DNA of 64,000 bases from JBEDUK01 sp040414485 (GCA_040414485.1 JBEDUK010000010.1:1-64000); one strand, 5' to 3'. Numbered from the stretch's first letter, positions 42,637 to 51,972 are shown. Translations and numbers: made by a program. Notes: generated from the sequence alone by a model not told the origin.

Positions 42637-43625
42637 GATTCGCGGAGTCGCGCCGCGACCGTCTCGAGCATGGCCCATGCCACGTCCGGGTCGGCCGCGA
42701 GGGTCTCGCGGAGCGTCTGGCGCGACACCGTCAGTGTTCGCACCGGCGTCTCGGCGATCACGTCGGCCATACGGGGGCCGCCGGACAGGACCGACACCTC
42801 GCCGAAGAAGTCGCCCTGGTGCAGGGTCGCGATCGGCCTGCCGGCTCGTTCGACCCGGACCGTGCCCTCGAGCAACAGGAACAGGATGTCGCCCGATTCG
42901 CCCTCGCCCACGACGGGCTCGCCGGCGCCGAATCGGCGCTCCTCGCCGCGAGCCAGCACGGCCTGCTGAAGGTCGGGCGAGAGTCCGGAGAAGACCGACA
43001 CGGCGGCGAGCGGAAGGCGTTCGTACTGGCCGGCATGGAACAGCAGCGGCCGGCCCTCGCCGTAGCGTGCGTATTCGACCTGCCCCAGGAACAGCGAATG
43101 GTCGCCGCCCCAGTACGACCGGACGACGCGCGCGACGACGTTCGCCAGGGCGCCGTCCACGAGCGGCGTGTCGTGGATGGAGGCGAACCGGTACTCGGGC
43201 GCGCCGCCCTGCGCCCGTCCCGCGAAGTGATCTGAGAGCGCGCTCTGTTCGGAGGACAGGACGCTGACGCCGAAGCGCCGGCCCTCGTGGAGCAGCGCGT
43301 GCATCCGCGCGCGGCGGTCGACGCTGATCGCGACCAGCGGCGGCTTGAGCGACACGGACATGAACGCGTTCGCGGTCATGCCGTGGACCTGATCGCCGAC
43401 CTCCACGGTGATGACCGTGACGCCGGTGGCGAACTTGCCGAGCGTGCGGCGGAACTCGAGCGCCGCGTCCGTGACCGCTTCGGCACCGGTCGCGACCTCG
43501 AGCGGCGTCGGTGGAGCGACCTCCTCCCATGGCACCTCCCCAATCCCGTCGGGCCCACCGGTGACGAAGACGCCGCCGCGAGGAACCTCGAACTCGGCGA
43601 CGGGCGGCAGGTCGTTCTCTGACAT
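42633..43625 (-). CDS. flavin reductase-like domain fused to cNMP-binding domain
   Basis: A 330-residue fusion. Residues about 50-205 are a flavin reductase/FMN-binding split barrel (LGKFATGVTVITVEVGDQVHGMTANAFMSVSLKPPLVAISVD); about 210-325 form a cNMP-binding domain (FSGLSPDLQQAVLARGEERRFGAGEPVVGEGESGDILFLLLEG, FFGEVSVLSGG). It suggests flavin reduction, or a partner monooxygenase, under control of cAMP or a related ligand. ATG 43625 is chosen; a GTG nine nt earlier is possible. Its stop overlaps the GNAT start. Confidence 0.85.
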   Translation of the reverse strand: MSENDLPPVAEFEVPRGGVFVTGGPDGIGEVPWEEVAPPTPLEVATGAEAVTDAALEFRRTLGKFATGVTVITVEVGDQVHGMTANAFMSVSLKPPLVAISVDRRARMHALLHEGRRFGVSVLSSEQSALSDHFAGRAQGGAPEYRFASIHDTPLVDGALANVVARVVRSYWGGDHSLFLGQVEYARYGEGRPLLFHAGQYERLPLAAVSVFSGLSPDLQQAVLARGEERRFGAGEPVVGEGESGDILFLLLEGTVRVERAGRPIATLHQGDFFGEVSVLSGGPRMADVIAETPVRTLTVSRQTLRETLAADPDVAWAMLETVAARLRES

Positions 43626-43739
43626 GTCGGGCACAGCGTACGTCCACGCTGGGCCGGCCGACCTCCGGCATCGCCACGTCCACTAGGCTGCGTGCGGTTC
43701 CGTATTCGGGTGGCAATCGGGAGGGAGCGACAGCCGGTC

Positions 43740-45068
43740 ATGACCATGGACATCGACCTCGCGTACGAGATCGGAGTCGAGGGTTACACCTATCTCTATC
43801 CGGTCGTGCTGATGGAGACGACCCGCAGGCAGATGACGAACGTCGAGTCCGCCGGTCAGGTCATCGGACGGGGACCCGCCGACACGTTCGTGCACCTTCG
43901 CGCGTTCCCCCCGGCCGACTTCCGAGACGTCGTCAGGCCGAACTTCGACACGCTGTACTCGGTCGCGTGGCTCGACCTGCGCGAGGAGCCCCGCATCGTC
44001 TCGGTGGGCTCAGCCGGCGACGACGGCTACTACCTGCTCCCCCACTACGACATGTGGGGCGAGGTCTTCGCGTGCCCGGGCACGCGGACGACCGGGAACG
44101 AGGCCAACGACTTCGCCATCGTCGGGCCCGGCTGGTCCGGGGACACTCCCGAAGGGGTCCGGCGCTACGCGGCTCCGACGGACTGGGTCTGGATCATCGG
44201 ACGAACAAAGGCGAGCGTCGCGACCTACGAAGCGGTGCACGCGTTCCAGGACCGCATGTCGATCGCGCCACGCTCTTCCTGGGGCGGGCCGCGTCCGGCC
44301 GTCGCGGGCGTGCACGATCCCTCGATCGACGACACCACGCCGCCGCTGCGGACCGTCTTCGCCATGGATGCGGCCGCGTTCTTCGGCACGGCTGCTCGGC
44401 TTCTCGGCGCATATCCGCCGCATTTCCAGGATTCCCCCACCCTGGACCGGCTGGCGCGGATCGGCTTCAGGGCCGGCCGGCCCTTCGACCTGCAGGCGGC
44501 GGAACCGGCGGTCAAAGAGGGGCTCGAGCGCGCGGTCCCTGCGGCGCAGGCGCGGATCACGGATCAGCAGACGAAGCTCGGCCGTCACCAGAACGGCTGG
44601 GGGATCGTGGCAGGCAACATGGGCAACTACGGGACCGACTACCTCCAGCGCGCGTGCGTCGAACTCGTCGGCCTGGGGGCGAATCTGCCGGAGGACGCCA
44701 TCTATCCGGTCTGTTACGTGGACGCCGACGGCCGGCCGCTCACCGGCGAGCACCGTTACGTGTGGCATTTCGACGCGAAGAGCCTCCCCCCGGTCAAAGC
44801 CTTCTGGTCGGCCACGCTGTACGACGCCGAGGGCTTCCAGGTTGCGAACGAAATCAACCGCTTCGCCATCGGCGATCGCAACGACCTCGCATTCAACGAC
44901 GACGGCTCGCTGGACATCCTCATTCAGCACGAACGGCCGGAGAGCGGCACGTCGAACTGGCTCCCCTCGCCGCAGGGCGGGTTCAACCTGTGCGCCCGGC
45001 TTTACTACCCGAAGGCGGAGGTGCTGGACGGGTCGTGGTCACCGCCACCCGTCCAACGGGTGGGGTAG
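43740..45068 (+). CDS. DUF1254/DUF1214 domain protein
   Basis: A 442-residue protein of the DUF1254-DUF1214 type: AYEIGVEGYTYLYPVVLMETTRRQMTN and FPPADFRDVVRPNFDTLYSVAWLDLREEP, then the C-terminal half with VKAFWSATLYDAEGF and GNMGNYGTDYLQRACVELVGLG. Many family members carry a signal peptide, but none is seen here, so it is likely cytoplasmic. Function is not known; some are near oxidative catabolic genes. TAGGCT at 43684-43689 may be its -10. Confidence 0.82.
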   Translation: MTMDIDLAYEIGVEGYTYLYPVVLMETTRRQMTNVESAGQVIGRGPADTFVHLRAFPPADFRDVVRPNFDTLYSVAWLDLREEPRIVSVGSAGDDGYYLLPHYDMWGEVFACPGTRTTGNEANDFAIVGPGWSGDTPEGVRRYAAPTDWVWIIGRTKASVATYEAVHAFQDRMSIAPRSSWGGPRPAVAGVHDPSIDDTTPPLRTVFAMDAAAFFGTAARLLGAYPPHFQDSPTLDRLARIGFRAGRPFDLQAAEPAVKEGLERAVPAAQARITDQQTKLGRHQNGWGIVAGNMGNYGTDYLQRACVELVGLGANLPEDAIYPVCYVDADGRPLTGEHRYVWHFDAKSLPPVKAFWSATLYDAEGFQVANEINRFAIGDRNDLAFNDDGSLDILIQHERPESGTSNWLPSPQGGFNLCARLYYPKAEVLDGSWSPPPVQRVG

Positions 45069-45095
45069 CGCCCGGCAGATCCGGCGCCTGGGTCC

Positions 45096-46436
45096 TCAGG
45101 ACCAGGGGAACGGCGAGTGGCTCACGGGGTGCAGCCTGCCTTCGGCGTAACGGCTGAACCGGAACGGGTCCAGAAGCGATTGCCGCTCCCCCATCAGCTC
45201 CTTCGCCACCAGCGCCCCGACCCCGATCATCTTGTAGCCGTGGTTCGAGTCGGCGACCACGTGGACGTTGTCGACGAACGTGTCGAAGACCGGGAACGAA
45301 TCCGGCGTGAACGCGCCGATGCCGCCGCTCGGGGCCTTGTGATACACGCCCCGCTTCCCCTCGAACCGCTTCTGGCAGTGCGCGAGCGCGGAGGTCCACA
45401 TGCGTTCGAAGTCCTCCGTCACGACGTAGTCTTTGGACAGCGGCCCGTAGGGATCGACCTTGACGTCGTCGGCGGGCAGCGGAACCGTCCACGGCGCCGA
45501 GCCGCCCTGCACGCCGTCGAAGTTGAAGTCCGGCTTGTAGTAGATGCCCCACAGCTCGCCGGTGACCAGCGAGCCGTCGGCGTCGTCGTAGAGCGGCGCG
45601 TCGGTGTCCACGTGGATCACCGGCGGCATCCGCCCGTCGTTGGTCTGGAGATAGTTGGGATCGACGCCGAGCGTCCCCTCCGTGAGGCACCAGTACGTCC
45701 ACATCGGCCGGTCGTAGGTCTCGCCGTCGCGGCCCATGACGGGGATCACGCCGGGCAGGTCCAGCATGTGCCAGAAGTCCCGGACCCACGGGCCGGCGGC
45801 GACCACGACCGCGTCGCACGCGATGTCGCCCTGGTCGGTCACGACGCCGGTGACTGCCCCGCTCGCGTCGCGGTCGAATCCGGCCACGCGAACGGGAGAC
45901 AGAACCTGGACCCCGAGCGCCCGGCCCTTCTCTGCGAGGCCCGCCATGGAGGGCATGTTCTCGGCGTAGCCGCCCCGCTTCTCGTGCAGCACGACCGAGA
46001 TGTTCTTCGCCTGCCAGTCATGGAACAGATTCTGCATGTAGAGGTGGCAGTCGGTCTCGCCTTCGACCAGGACTGACTCGTAGCCGATGGCCTGCTGCTG
46101 CTCGTGGATCGAAACCACATCCTCGTGCATCACCGCGGGCGCGAGCTGCATGTAGCCGACCGGGTGGTAGTGGAACGCGGCCGGATCCGACTCCCAGATC
46201 GCGACGCTGTGCGCCATCAGCTCTCGCATGGCCGGCTGGAAGTAGTTGTTCCGAACCACCCCGCACGCCAGGCCCGACGGGCCGGCGCCGATGCCCGTCT
46301 TGTCGAGGACGATCACGTCCGCACCGGACCCCGTGCCGCGCGCCTCCAATTCCTTCGCCAGGTGCCACGCGGTCGACAGGCCGTGGACGCCCGCGCCGAT
46401 GACCACGTACCGGGCGCTCGACAGAACCGAAGCCAT
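45096..46436 (-). CDS. FAD-dependent oxidoreductase, SoxB/dimethylglycine dehydrogenase-like
   Basis: A 446-residue DAO-family flavoprotein: GxGxxG in VVIGAGVHGLSTAWHL, then TGIGAGPSGLACGVVRNNYFQPAMREL (flavin-site loop), and the C-terminal HVVADSNHGYKMIGVGALVAKEL. It is a second copy of the sarcosine-oxidase beta-type fold, besides the Sox operon. The last gene of the eight-gene leftward unit (30 nt after the VOC gene). It would oxidise an N-methyl group or other amine. No covalent-flavin residue can be named from sequence alone. Confidence 0.85.
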   Translation of the reverse strand: MASVLSSARYVVIGAGVHGLSTAWHLAKELEARGTGSGADVIVLDKTGIGAGPSGLACGVVRNNYFQPAMRELMAHSVAIWESDPAAFHYHPVGYMQLAPAVMHEDVVSIHEQQQAIGYESVLVEGETDCHLYMQNLFHDWQAKNISVVLHEKRGGYAENMPSMAGLAEKGRALGVQVLSPVRVAGFDRDASGAVTGVVTDQGDIACDAVVVAAGPWVRDFWHMLDLPGVIPVMGRDGETYDRPMWTYWCLTEGTLGVDPNYLQTNDGRMPPVIHVDTDAPLYDDADGSLVTGELWGIYYKPDFNFDGVQGGSAPWTVPLPADDVKVDPYGPLSKDYVVTEDFERMWTSALAHCQKRFEGKRGVYHKAPSGGIGAFTPDSFPVFDTFVDNVHVVADSNHGYKMIGVGALVAKELMGERQSLLDPFRFSRYAEGRLHPVSHSPFPWS

Positions 46437-46466
46437 CAGCGTTCGTCCTCTCGTCAGGTATCTTTA

Positions 46467-46853
46467 CTAATCGGGATCAGCGTCTGCCCGCGCCGGACAG
46501 ACGCAGAAATGCGTTCCCTGCGGGTCTCGCATGACGGTCCACCTGATGCACCGGGGTTGGCCGCAGCCGGACTCGTTCACCTCCCATGCGACGCTCGCTC
46601 CGAGCGACTCCAGACGAGCCACCTCGGCGTCCGGATCGTCCACGCGGAGGTCCAGATGCACGGGCGTCTTGCCGTCCGGGACGGCGTCGACGCGCTGGAT
46701 CAGCACCCTGGGCCGGCCGTCGTCGCCGGGTGGGCCGAGAACCGTGTACGGCTCGCGGGTGTAGAGCACCTCGTACCCGAGCGCCTTCGACCAGAACGCC
46801 ACCGCGGCATCGGGGTCGACCGCGTCGAGCGTGACCTCGATCGAGGCGGTCAT
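46467..46853 (-). CDS. VOC-family (glyoxalase-like) protein
   Basis: A 128-residue vicinal-oxygen-chelate domain: VTLDAVDPDAAVAFWSKALGYEVLY, GKTPVHLDLRVDDPDAEVARLESLGA and MRDPQGTHFCV. The metal His and Glu positions are partly visible (HLDLRV). Starts 23 nt after the stop of the preceding gene and 30 nt before the SoxB-like gene, hence in the operon. It may handle a reactive carbonyl product such as from formaldehyde or a dicarbonyl; this is inference. Confidence 0.8.
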   Translation of the reverse strand: MTASIEVTLDAVDPDAAVAFWSKALGYEVLYTREPYTVLGPPGDDGRPRVLIQRVDAVPDGKTPVHLDLRVDDPDAEVARLESLGASVAWEVNESGCGQPRCIRWTVMRDPQGTHFCVCPARADADPD

Positions 46854-46876
46854 GCTGCGCCGGCCGGTCGCGGCTT

Positions 46877-47311
46877 CTAGTGGCCCGAGGGCTTCTCCCA
46901 GCCCTCGAGCACGGCCGGGTGGTAATCGGTCCCCACCGTCTCCGAATCCTCGACCCACGGCCCGAGCAACGGCTGCGGAAACTTCGCGTACTGCTGCTTC
47001 AGCCGGATCCCGTAGGAGTTCCCGCTCACCAGATGCTTCATCAGCACCTTGCGGGCCATCTCGTCCCGGCGCCCGTCCGGGATGTCGAAGTAGATCTTGA
47101 GGAAGGAGTTCGAATAGCGGTCGAAGACGGCCGGCACGCCGTCCTCCTCCAGCAGGTGCACGTCCTCAAGCCAGTTCAGGTCCTCGCCGGGCGTGAGCGC
47201 CAGCAGGTCGACATCGTCCAGGAGCGAGATGTCCTCCTGGTACGGGAACCGCTGCCCGGCCAGTTCCTCCGCGTCGATCCCGATCTTGGTCGAAAGGTGC
47301 GGCTCGGTCAT
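46877..47311 (-). CDS. uncharacterised protein of the glx/mgs operon
   Basis: A 144-residue protein I do not recognise. No signal peptide, membrane helix or Cys/His motif is seen. It has an acidic N-terminal half (ISLLDDVDLLALTPGEDLNWLEDVHLLEEDG) and a C-terminal half with DGRRDEMARKVLMKHLVSG and LKQQYAKFPQPLLGPWVED. It lies 13 nt after glxD and 23 nt before the VOC gene, so it is cotranscribed with the glutamate-synthase-like genes. It could be a subunit or assembly factor of this complex. Confidence 0.7.
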   Translation of the reverse strand: MTEPHLSTKIGIDAEELAGQRFPYQEDISLLDDVDLLALTPGEDLNWLEDVHLLEEDGVPAVFDRYSNSFLKIYFDIPDGRRDEMARKVLMKHLVSGNSYGIRLKQQYAKFPQPLLGPWVEDSETVGTDYHPAVLEGWEKPSGH

Positions 47312-47324
47312 GGCCTGCCCCCTC

Positions 47325-48728
47325 TCATCCCTGGCCCTGGTCGGCCAGGTACTTCTCGAGCATGCCCTTGATCTCGCCGAGCGTGCGATCCTCCGACACG
47401 CCCGGGATGTAATCGGTCCCGGCGAGCGGCACCTTGGCCATGGCGGCAGCCTCGACGGTGAGCGCGCACAGGTCCTCGGGCTCCAGCGAGTGGACGTCTG
47501 TCTTCCCGCACGCGCGGGCGAGCATCTGCAGCTCCATGGTCATCGCGGTGAGGAAGTTGTAGACGCGGTTCGCGGCCTCGTCGACCTTGAGCCGCTTGCG
47601 GAGTTCCGGGTCCTGCGTGGCCACGCCGACCGGGCACCGTCCCGTGTGGCAGTGATAGCACTGGCCGGCGGGCACCCCGACCGTGCCCTCGTAGTCCGTG
47701 ACGCCGGGGATCTCCTTGTTGCAGTTCAGCGCCATGAGGGCCGAATGCCCGATGGCGACCGCCTTCGCGCCGAGCGCCAGGGCCTTGGCGACGTCCGCGC
47801 CGTTGCGGATCCCACCGGCAACGACCAGATCGACCTCGTCGGCCAGCCCGACGTCCTCCAGCGCGCGGCGCGCCTCGGGGATGGCCGCCATCAGCGGGAT
47901 GCCCGTCTCCTCGGTGGCGATGTGCGGTCCGGCGCCGGTGGAGCCCTCGGCCCCGTCGAGGTAGATGATGTCCGGCCCGCACTTCGCCGCCATACGAACG
48001 TCGTCGTAGACGCGCGCCGCGCCGAGCTTCAACTGGATCGGGATCCGGTAGTCGGTGGCCTCGCGGATCTCCTGCACCTTCAGCGAAAGGTCGTCGGGGC
48101 CGAGCCAGTCCGGATGCCGTGCCGGCGAGCGCTGGTCGATCCCGGCGGGGAGCGAACGCATCTCCGCGACCTGTTCGGTCACCTTCTGTCCCATCAGGTG
48201 GCCGCCGAGCCCGACCTTGCAGCCCTGCCCGATGAAGAACTCGCATCCGTCGGCGAGCATCAGGTGATGCGGGTTGAACCCGTACCGGCTCTGGATGCAC
48301 TGGTAGTACCACTTGATCGACAGGTCCCGTTCGGGCGGGATCATGCCGCCCTCGCCCGAGCAGGTCGCCGTCCCAGCCATGGACGCCCCCTTCGCCAGGG
48401 CCATCTTCGCCTCCAGCGACAGCGCCCCGAACGACATACCGGTGATGTAGATCGGGATGTCGAGCTCAAGCGGATTCTTCGCGAACCGCGCGCCGAGGAC
48501 CGTCTTCGTCTCGCATTTCTCTCTGTAGCCCTCGATCACGAAGCGCGTGAGCGTACCCGGAAGGAACATCAATTCGTCCCAATGCGGGATCGGCTTGAAC
48601 ATGGAGAAACCGCGCATGCGGTATCGGCCAAGCTCGGCTTTCACGTGGATGTCGTTGATCACATCCGCCGTGAAGATCTGGCTGCGCCCGAGGACGTTCC
48701 TCCTGGTTGGCGCGTCTTCGACGGCCAT
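47325..48728 (-). CDS. glxD: glutamate synthase-like FMN subunit (GlxD/MgsC)
   Basis: A 467-residue FMN-binding barrel like the central domain of glutamate synthase. MSFGALSLEAKMALAKGASMAG, GSTGAGPHIATEETGIPL and GGIRNGADVAKALALGAKAVAIG form the barrel and FMN site; CYHCHTGRCPVGVATQDP provides Cys of the 3Fe-4S cluster. With GlxB and GlxC it forms a three-gene set that corresponds to N-methylglutamate synthase (MgsABC) or glutamate-synthase-like Glx. Its electron donor is not encoded in this cluster. Confidence 0.88.
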   Translation of the reverse strand: MAVEDAPTRRNVLGRSQIFTADVINDIHVKAELGRYRMRGFSMFKPIPHWDELMFLPGTLTRFVIEGYREKCETKTVLGARFAKNPLELDIPIYITGMSFGALSLEAKMALAKGASMAGTATCSGEGGMIPPERDLSIKWYYQCIQSRYGFNPHHLMLADGCEFFIGQGCKVGLGGHLMGQKVTEQVAEMRSLPAGIDQRSPARHPDWLGPDDLSLKVQEIREATDYRIPIQLKLGAARVYDDVRMAAKCGPDIIYLDGAEGSTGAGPHIATEETGIPLMAAIPEARRALEDVGLADEVDLVVAGGIRNGADVAKALALGAKAVAIGHSALMALNCNKEIPGVTDYEGTVGVPAGQCYHCHTGRCPVGVATQDPELRKRLKVDEAANRVYNFLTAMTMELQMLARACGKTDVHSLEPEDLCALTVEAAAMAKVPLAGTDYIPGVSEDRTLGEIKGMLEKYLADQGQG

Positions 48729-48748
48729 CGGCTGCTCGCCCCCTCTCC

Positions 48749-49606
48749 CTAGTGGATCACGAGCTTGCGCTCGGATGGCTCGAGGCTGTCGTAGTTGTAC
48801 AGGACCTTTCCGCACACGAACTTCTGGAACTCGGGCGGCGTGCCCAGGCCGTAGATGCGGAATTTCCGCTCGATCAATTCGGTGTCGGCGTCGCTCCAGT
48901 CGCCGGGGACACAGTCGATCCCGAGCGATTTCACCCTTCCTGCGACGTAGATCTCGCCGTCGTACATGGAGTCACCAAGGCCCGGCCCCGCGTCACCGCA
49001 GATGATCTGGCGCCCCCGCTGCATCATGAACCCGGTCATGGAACCGACGTCGCCGCAGACGACGATCGTGCCGCCCTTCTGATCGATCCCGGTCCGCGCG
49101 CCGGCCTGGCCCTTGATCACCAGGTCGCCGCCGCGGAACGCCGCGCCGGCCAGCGACCCCGCGTTCTTCTCGATCACGACGACTCCGGACATCATGTTCT
49201 CGCAGACGGACCAGCCGACCCGGCCGGTGACGGTGATCTCCGGCCCGTCGATCAGGCCGAGGCCGAAGTATCCGAGCGAGCCTTCGAACCGGATCCTGCA
49301 GCGTCGCAGAATGCCGACGCCGATCGAATGCTTCGCACCCGGATTGAGGACCGTGACGTCGTCGATCCCCTGCTCGTACAGAAGCCAGCGGAGTTCGAGG
49401 TTGATCTGGCGGATCGTGAGGCCCGCCGCGTTGAAGGTCGCCTTCGACACCGCCTCGTCGATCTCGGAGATCTTCGGGACCTCCGCGATCGGCTCGGCCA
49501 GGCCGCGCGCGTCATACGTGATCCGCCGCCCACCGCTCGTTCGTGCGGGGGCTACGCTCCGCTGCGCTTCGCTACTCGAGCCCCCGAACCCCGTTACCGT
49601 GTCCAT
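48749..49606 (-). CDS. glxC: glutamate synthase-like GXGXG subunit (GlxC/MgsB)
   Basis: A 285-residue right-handed beta-helix protein like the C-terminal GXGXG domain of glutamate synthase: GSLGYFGLGLIDGPEITVTGRVG, GGDLVIKGQAGARTGIDQKGGTIVVCGDVGSMTGFMMQRG and YDGEIYVAGRV. The first 30 residues are not conserved-looking. It overlaps glxB by 13 nt and precedes glxD by 20 nt. Structural partner that brackets the FMN subunit. Confidence 0.85.
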   Translation of the reverse strand: MDTVTGFGGSSSEAQRSVAPARTSGGRRITYDARGLAEPIAEVPKISEIDEAVSKATFNAAGLTIRQINLELRWLLYEQGIDDVTVLNPGAKHSIGVGILRRCRIRFEGSLGYFGLGLIDGPEITVTGRVGWSVCENMMSGVVVIEKNAGSLAGAAFRGGDLVIKGQAGARTGIDQKGGTIVVCGDVGSMTGFMMQRGRQIICGDAGPGLGDSMYDGEIYVAGRVKSLGIDCVPGDWSDADTELIERKFRIYGLGTPPEFQKFVCGKVLYNYDSLEPSERKLVIH

Positions 49607-50523
49607 ACCAGCACCTCGCGCTCGTACGGGTCGTACGTGTCGATCTCGCGGTCGATGATGGCCCGGATCGCGACCTCCTCGGACGCCATCGCGACCAGGT
49701 TGTCGGATTCGTACAGGACCAGCGGCTTCGCGGCCATCTCGTCCTTGGCCACACCCAACGAGTCGACCGTGACCGCCAGGTACGTGAACACGCCGTCCAG
49801 GTCGTCCAGGGACTGTTTCATCGCGGTCTCCAGGTCGTAGCCCTCCTGGAGCTTCTCGGCCAGGTACACCGCGATGATCTCGGAGTCGCACTCGGACTGG
49901 AACCGGTGGCCGCTGCGCTCCAGGCGGCGGCGCCATTGGAAGTAGTTCGTCAACTGGCCGTTGTGGACCACCGCCACGTCGCTGAACGGGTAGGCCCAGT
50001 ACGGATGGGCGCCCGAGATGTCGACGTCGGATTCCGTGGCCATCCGGACGTGCCCGATGCCGTGCGTGCCTCGGAATCCGCCCAGGTTGTACTGCTGCGA
50101 CACCTCCTCCGCGTCGCCGAGGTCCTTGACGATCTCCAGCGAATGGCCGAGCGAGAGGACCTCACAGCCGGGGACGTCCTCGATGTAGTCCGCCAGCGCC
50201 TTGAGGTCACCGTCGTACCGGACGACCGCCCGGTACGCATAGTCCGTCTCGCGGTCCACCCGGTCGACGGTGCCGCCGATCTTCGCCAGGCGTGCCTCGA
50301 CCTCCAGGCGGTGGCGCTCCAGGCGTTCCCTGAACTCGAAGTCCCGGCGGTCGTTCGCGTCCGCGAGCTTGAAGCGGATCACGACGTGGTCGGACGGCGG
50401 CCCGTAGAGCGCGTAGCCGGTCGAGTCAGGCCCGCGGTGCTTCATGGCCTGGAGCATCGCCGTGATCTCGTTGCCGATCTCGCCCTCGCCGTCGCGATGG
50501 ATGACGCCCGCGATGCCGCACAT
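49594..50523 (-). CDS. glxB: class II glutamine amidotransferase-like subunit (GlxB/MgsA)
   Basis: A 309-residue Ntn-type amidotransferase domain. The nucleophile Cys is residue 2 (MCGIAGVIHRDG), followed by MKHRGPDSTGYAL, HVRMATESDVDISGAHPYW (in place of the usual NGH patch) and VVHNGQLTNYFQWRRRLERSGHRFQSECDSE. It hydrolyses glutamine (or gamma-glutamylmethylamide in the MgsA case) to feed ammonia or methylamine to the FMN subunit. Follows the GS-like gene by 26 nt. Confidence 0.88.
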   Translation of the reverse strand: MCGIAGVIHRDGEGEIGNEITAMLQAMKHRGPDSTGYALYGPPSDHVVIRFKLADANDRRDFEFRERLERHRLEVEARLAKIGGTVDRVDRETDYAYRAVVRYDGDLKALADYIEDVPGCEVLSLGHSLEIVKDLGDAEEVSQQYNLGGFRGTHGIGHVRMATESDVDISGAHPYWAYPFSDVAVVHNGQLTNYFQWRRRLERSGHRFQSECDSEIIAVYLAEKLQEGYDLETAMKQSLDDLDGVFTYLAVTVDSLGVAKDEMAAKPLVLYESDNLVAMASEEVAIRAIIDREIDTYDPYEREVLVWTR

Positions 50524-50549
50524 GGCCCGCCCCTTCCTGCCTTCGTCCC

Positions 50550-51947
50550 TTACGGGAGGATGTCCAAGTACTCCTTGATGTCCCAGTCGCTCACCGTGGA
50601 GATGAACCGGATCCATTCGTCCCGCTTGTAGTGCATGAACACGCGGTACATGTCCCCCGGCATCGCCGACCGCACGACCTCGTCGGCTTCCAGCGCGTCG
50701 AGCGCCTCGCCCAGCGTGGTCGGGATCCGTTCGACGGTCTTGCCCTCGGCGATGGCCTCGTAGATGTTGCGCTCCTCCGGCGGTCCGGGGTCGAGCTTGC
50801 GGTCGATGCCGTCGCGCATGACCTTCAGCAGCGCCGCGAACGACAGATAGGGGTTCACCGCCGAGTCGACGCTGCGGTACTCGTAGCGGCCGGGCGCGCT
50901 GATCCGCAGGGCTGTCGTCCGGTTCTGGAACCCCCAGTCGGCGAAGATCGGCGCCCAGAACCCGGCGTCGGCGAACCGGCGGTACGAGTTCACCGTCGGT
51001 GCCGTGATGCACGTCAGGGCTCGAAGGTGATCCAGCACGCCGCCGATCGCGTACAGACCGACCTGGCCGGGCAGCCGCGGGTTGTCGCCGTCGGGGAGGA
51101 ACTTGTTCGTGTCGCCCTCCCACAGCGAGATGTTGTGGTGGCACCCGTTCGCCGACACGCCCATGAACGGCTTCGGCATGAAGCAGGCGAACGCGTTCAT
51201 CTCGCGACCGACCTGCCGGCAGATCTGGCGGTAGGTGGTCAACCGGTCCGCGGTGGCTTCGGCCTTGTCGAACATGAAGTTCAGCTCCAACTGGCCGGGC
51301 GCGTCCTCGTGGTCCCCCTGGATCATGTCCAGCCCCATCGCCCGGCCGTACTCCATGACCTTGTGGATGATGGGCTGCAGCTCGGAGAACTGGTCGATGT
51401 GGTAGCAGTACGGCTTCGTCTTGCCCTCGACCGACGGCGAGCCGTCGGGGTTGACCTTCAGCCACATCATCTCGGGCTCGGTGCCGGCCCTCAGGTGCAG
51501 GCCGGTCGCGGCCGTGAACTCGTCGTGGATCCGCTTCAGGTTCCCGCGACAGTCGGAGGTGAGGTAACCCCCACCGTCCTCCTCCTCCTCGCGGCCGCGG
51601 AACAGCGTGCAGAACACCCGGGCGGTCTTGCGGTCCCACGGAAGGACGCAGAACGTCTCGGGCTCGGGCAGGCCGACCAGCTCACGCGCCTCCGGCCCGT
51701 AGCCGATGTACTCGCCGTTGCGGTCGACGAACAGGTTCGCCGTGGAGCCGTAGACCAGCTGGAACCCCCTGGCGGCGATGTTCTCCCAGTGCGCCGCCGG
51801 GATGCCCTTGCCCATGATGCGGCCGGTCACCGACACGAACTGGTAGTACATGTAGTCGACGCCCTCGGCGTCGATCTGCTTGCGGACCTCCTTGATGGCG
51901 TCCGCCCGCCCCTCCTGCGACACGAACCGTTCGAGATCCGACGTCAC
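50550..51947 (-). CDS. glutamine synthetase-family ligase (GS III / GMA synthetase candidate)
   Basis: A 465-residue GS-fold ligase. TEPEMMWLKV (metal/Glu site), EDAPGQLELNFMF, NGCHHNISLWEG (ATP/His), and PGRYEYRSVDSAVNPYLSFAALL (substrate Arg/Glu) are present. Genuine GSI makes glutamine; the GlnT/GmaS branch joins glutamate to ammonia or methylamine (gamma-glutamylmethylamide). The operon with glxBCD favours the latter, but the sequence alone does not prove it. GTG at 51947 has GGAGGGGGG upstream. Stop to glxB start is 26 nt. Confidence 0.85.
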   Translation of the reverse strand: MTSDLERFVSQEGRADAIKEVRKQIDAEGVDYMYYQFVSVTGRIMGKGIPAAHWENIAARGFQLVYGSTANLFVDRNGEYIGYGPEARELVGLPEPETFCVLPWDRKTARVFCTLFRGREEEEDGGGYLTSDCRGNLKRIHDEFTAATGLHLRAGTEPEMMWLKVNPDGSPSVEGKTKPYCYHIDQFSELQPIIHKVMEYGRAMGLDMIQGDHEDAPGQLELNFMFDKAEATADRLTTYRQICRQVGREMNAFACFMPKPFMGVSANGCHHNISLWEGDTNKFLPDGDNPRLPGQVGLYAIGGVLDHLRALTCITAPTVNSYRRFADAGFWAPIFADWGFQNRTTALRISAPGRYEYRSVDSAVNPYLSFAALLKVMRDGIDRKLDPGPPEERNIYEAIAEGKTVERIPTTLGEALDALEADEVVRSAMPGDMYRVFMHYKRDEWIRFISTVSDWDIKEYLDILP

Positions 51948-51972
51948 CCTCGCCCCCCTCCGACGCGATGTC

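Noticed and set aside
41731..43716. A 661-codon minus-strand frame read as one large protein
   Set aside because: Only the C-terminal part (from 42636) has GNAT sequence; the rest lies out of frame over the flavin reductase-cNMP gene and is low-complexity Arg/Gly-rich.
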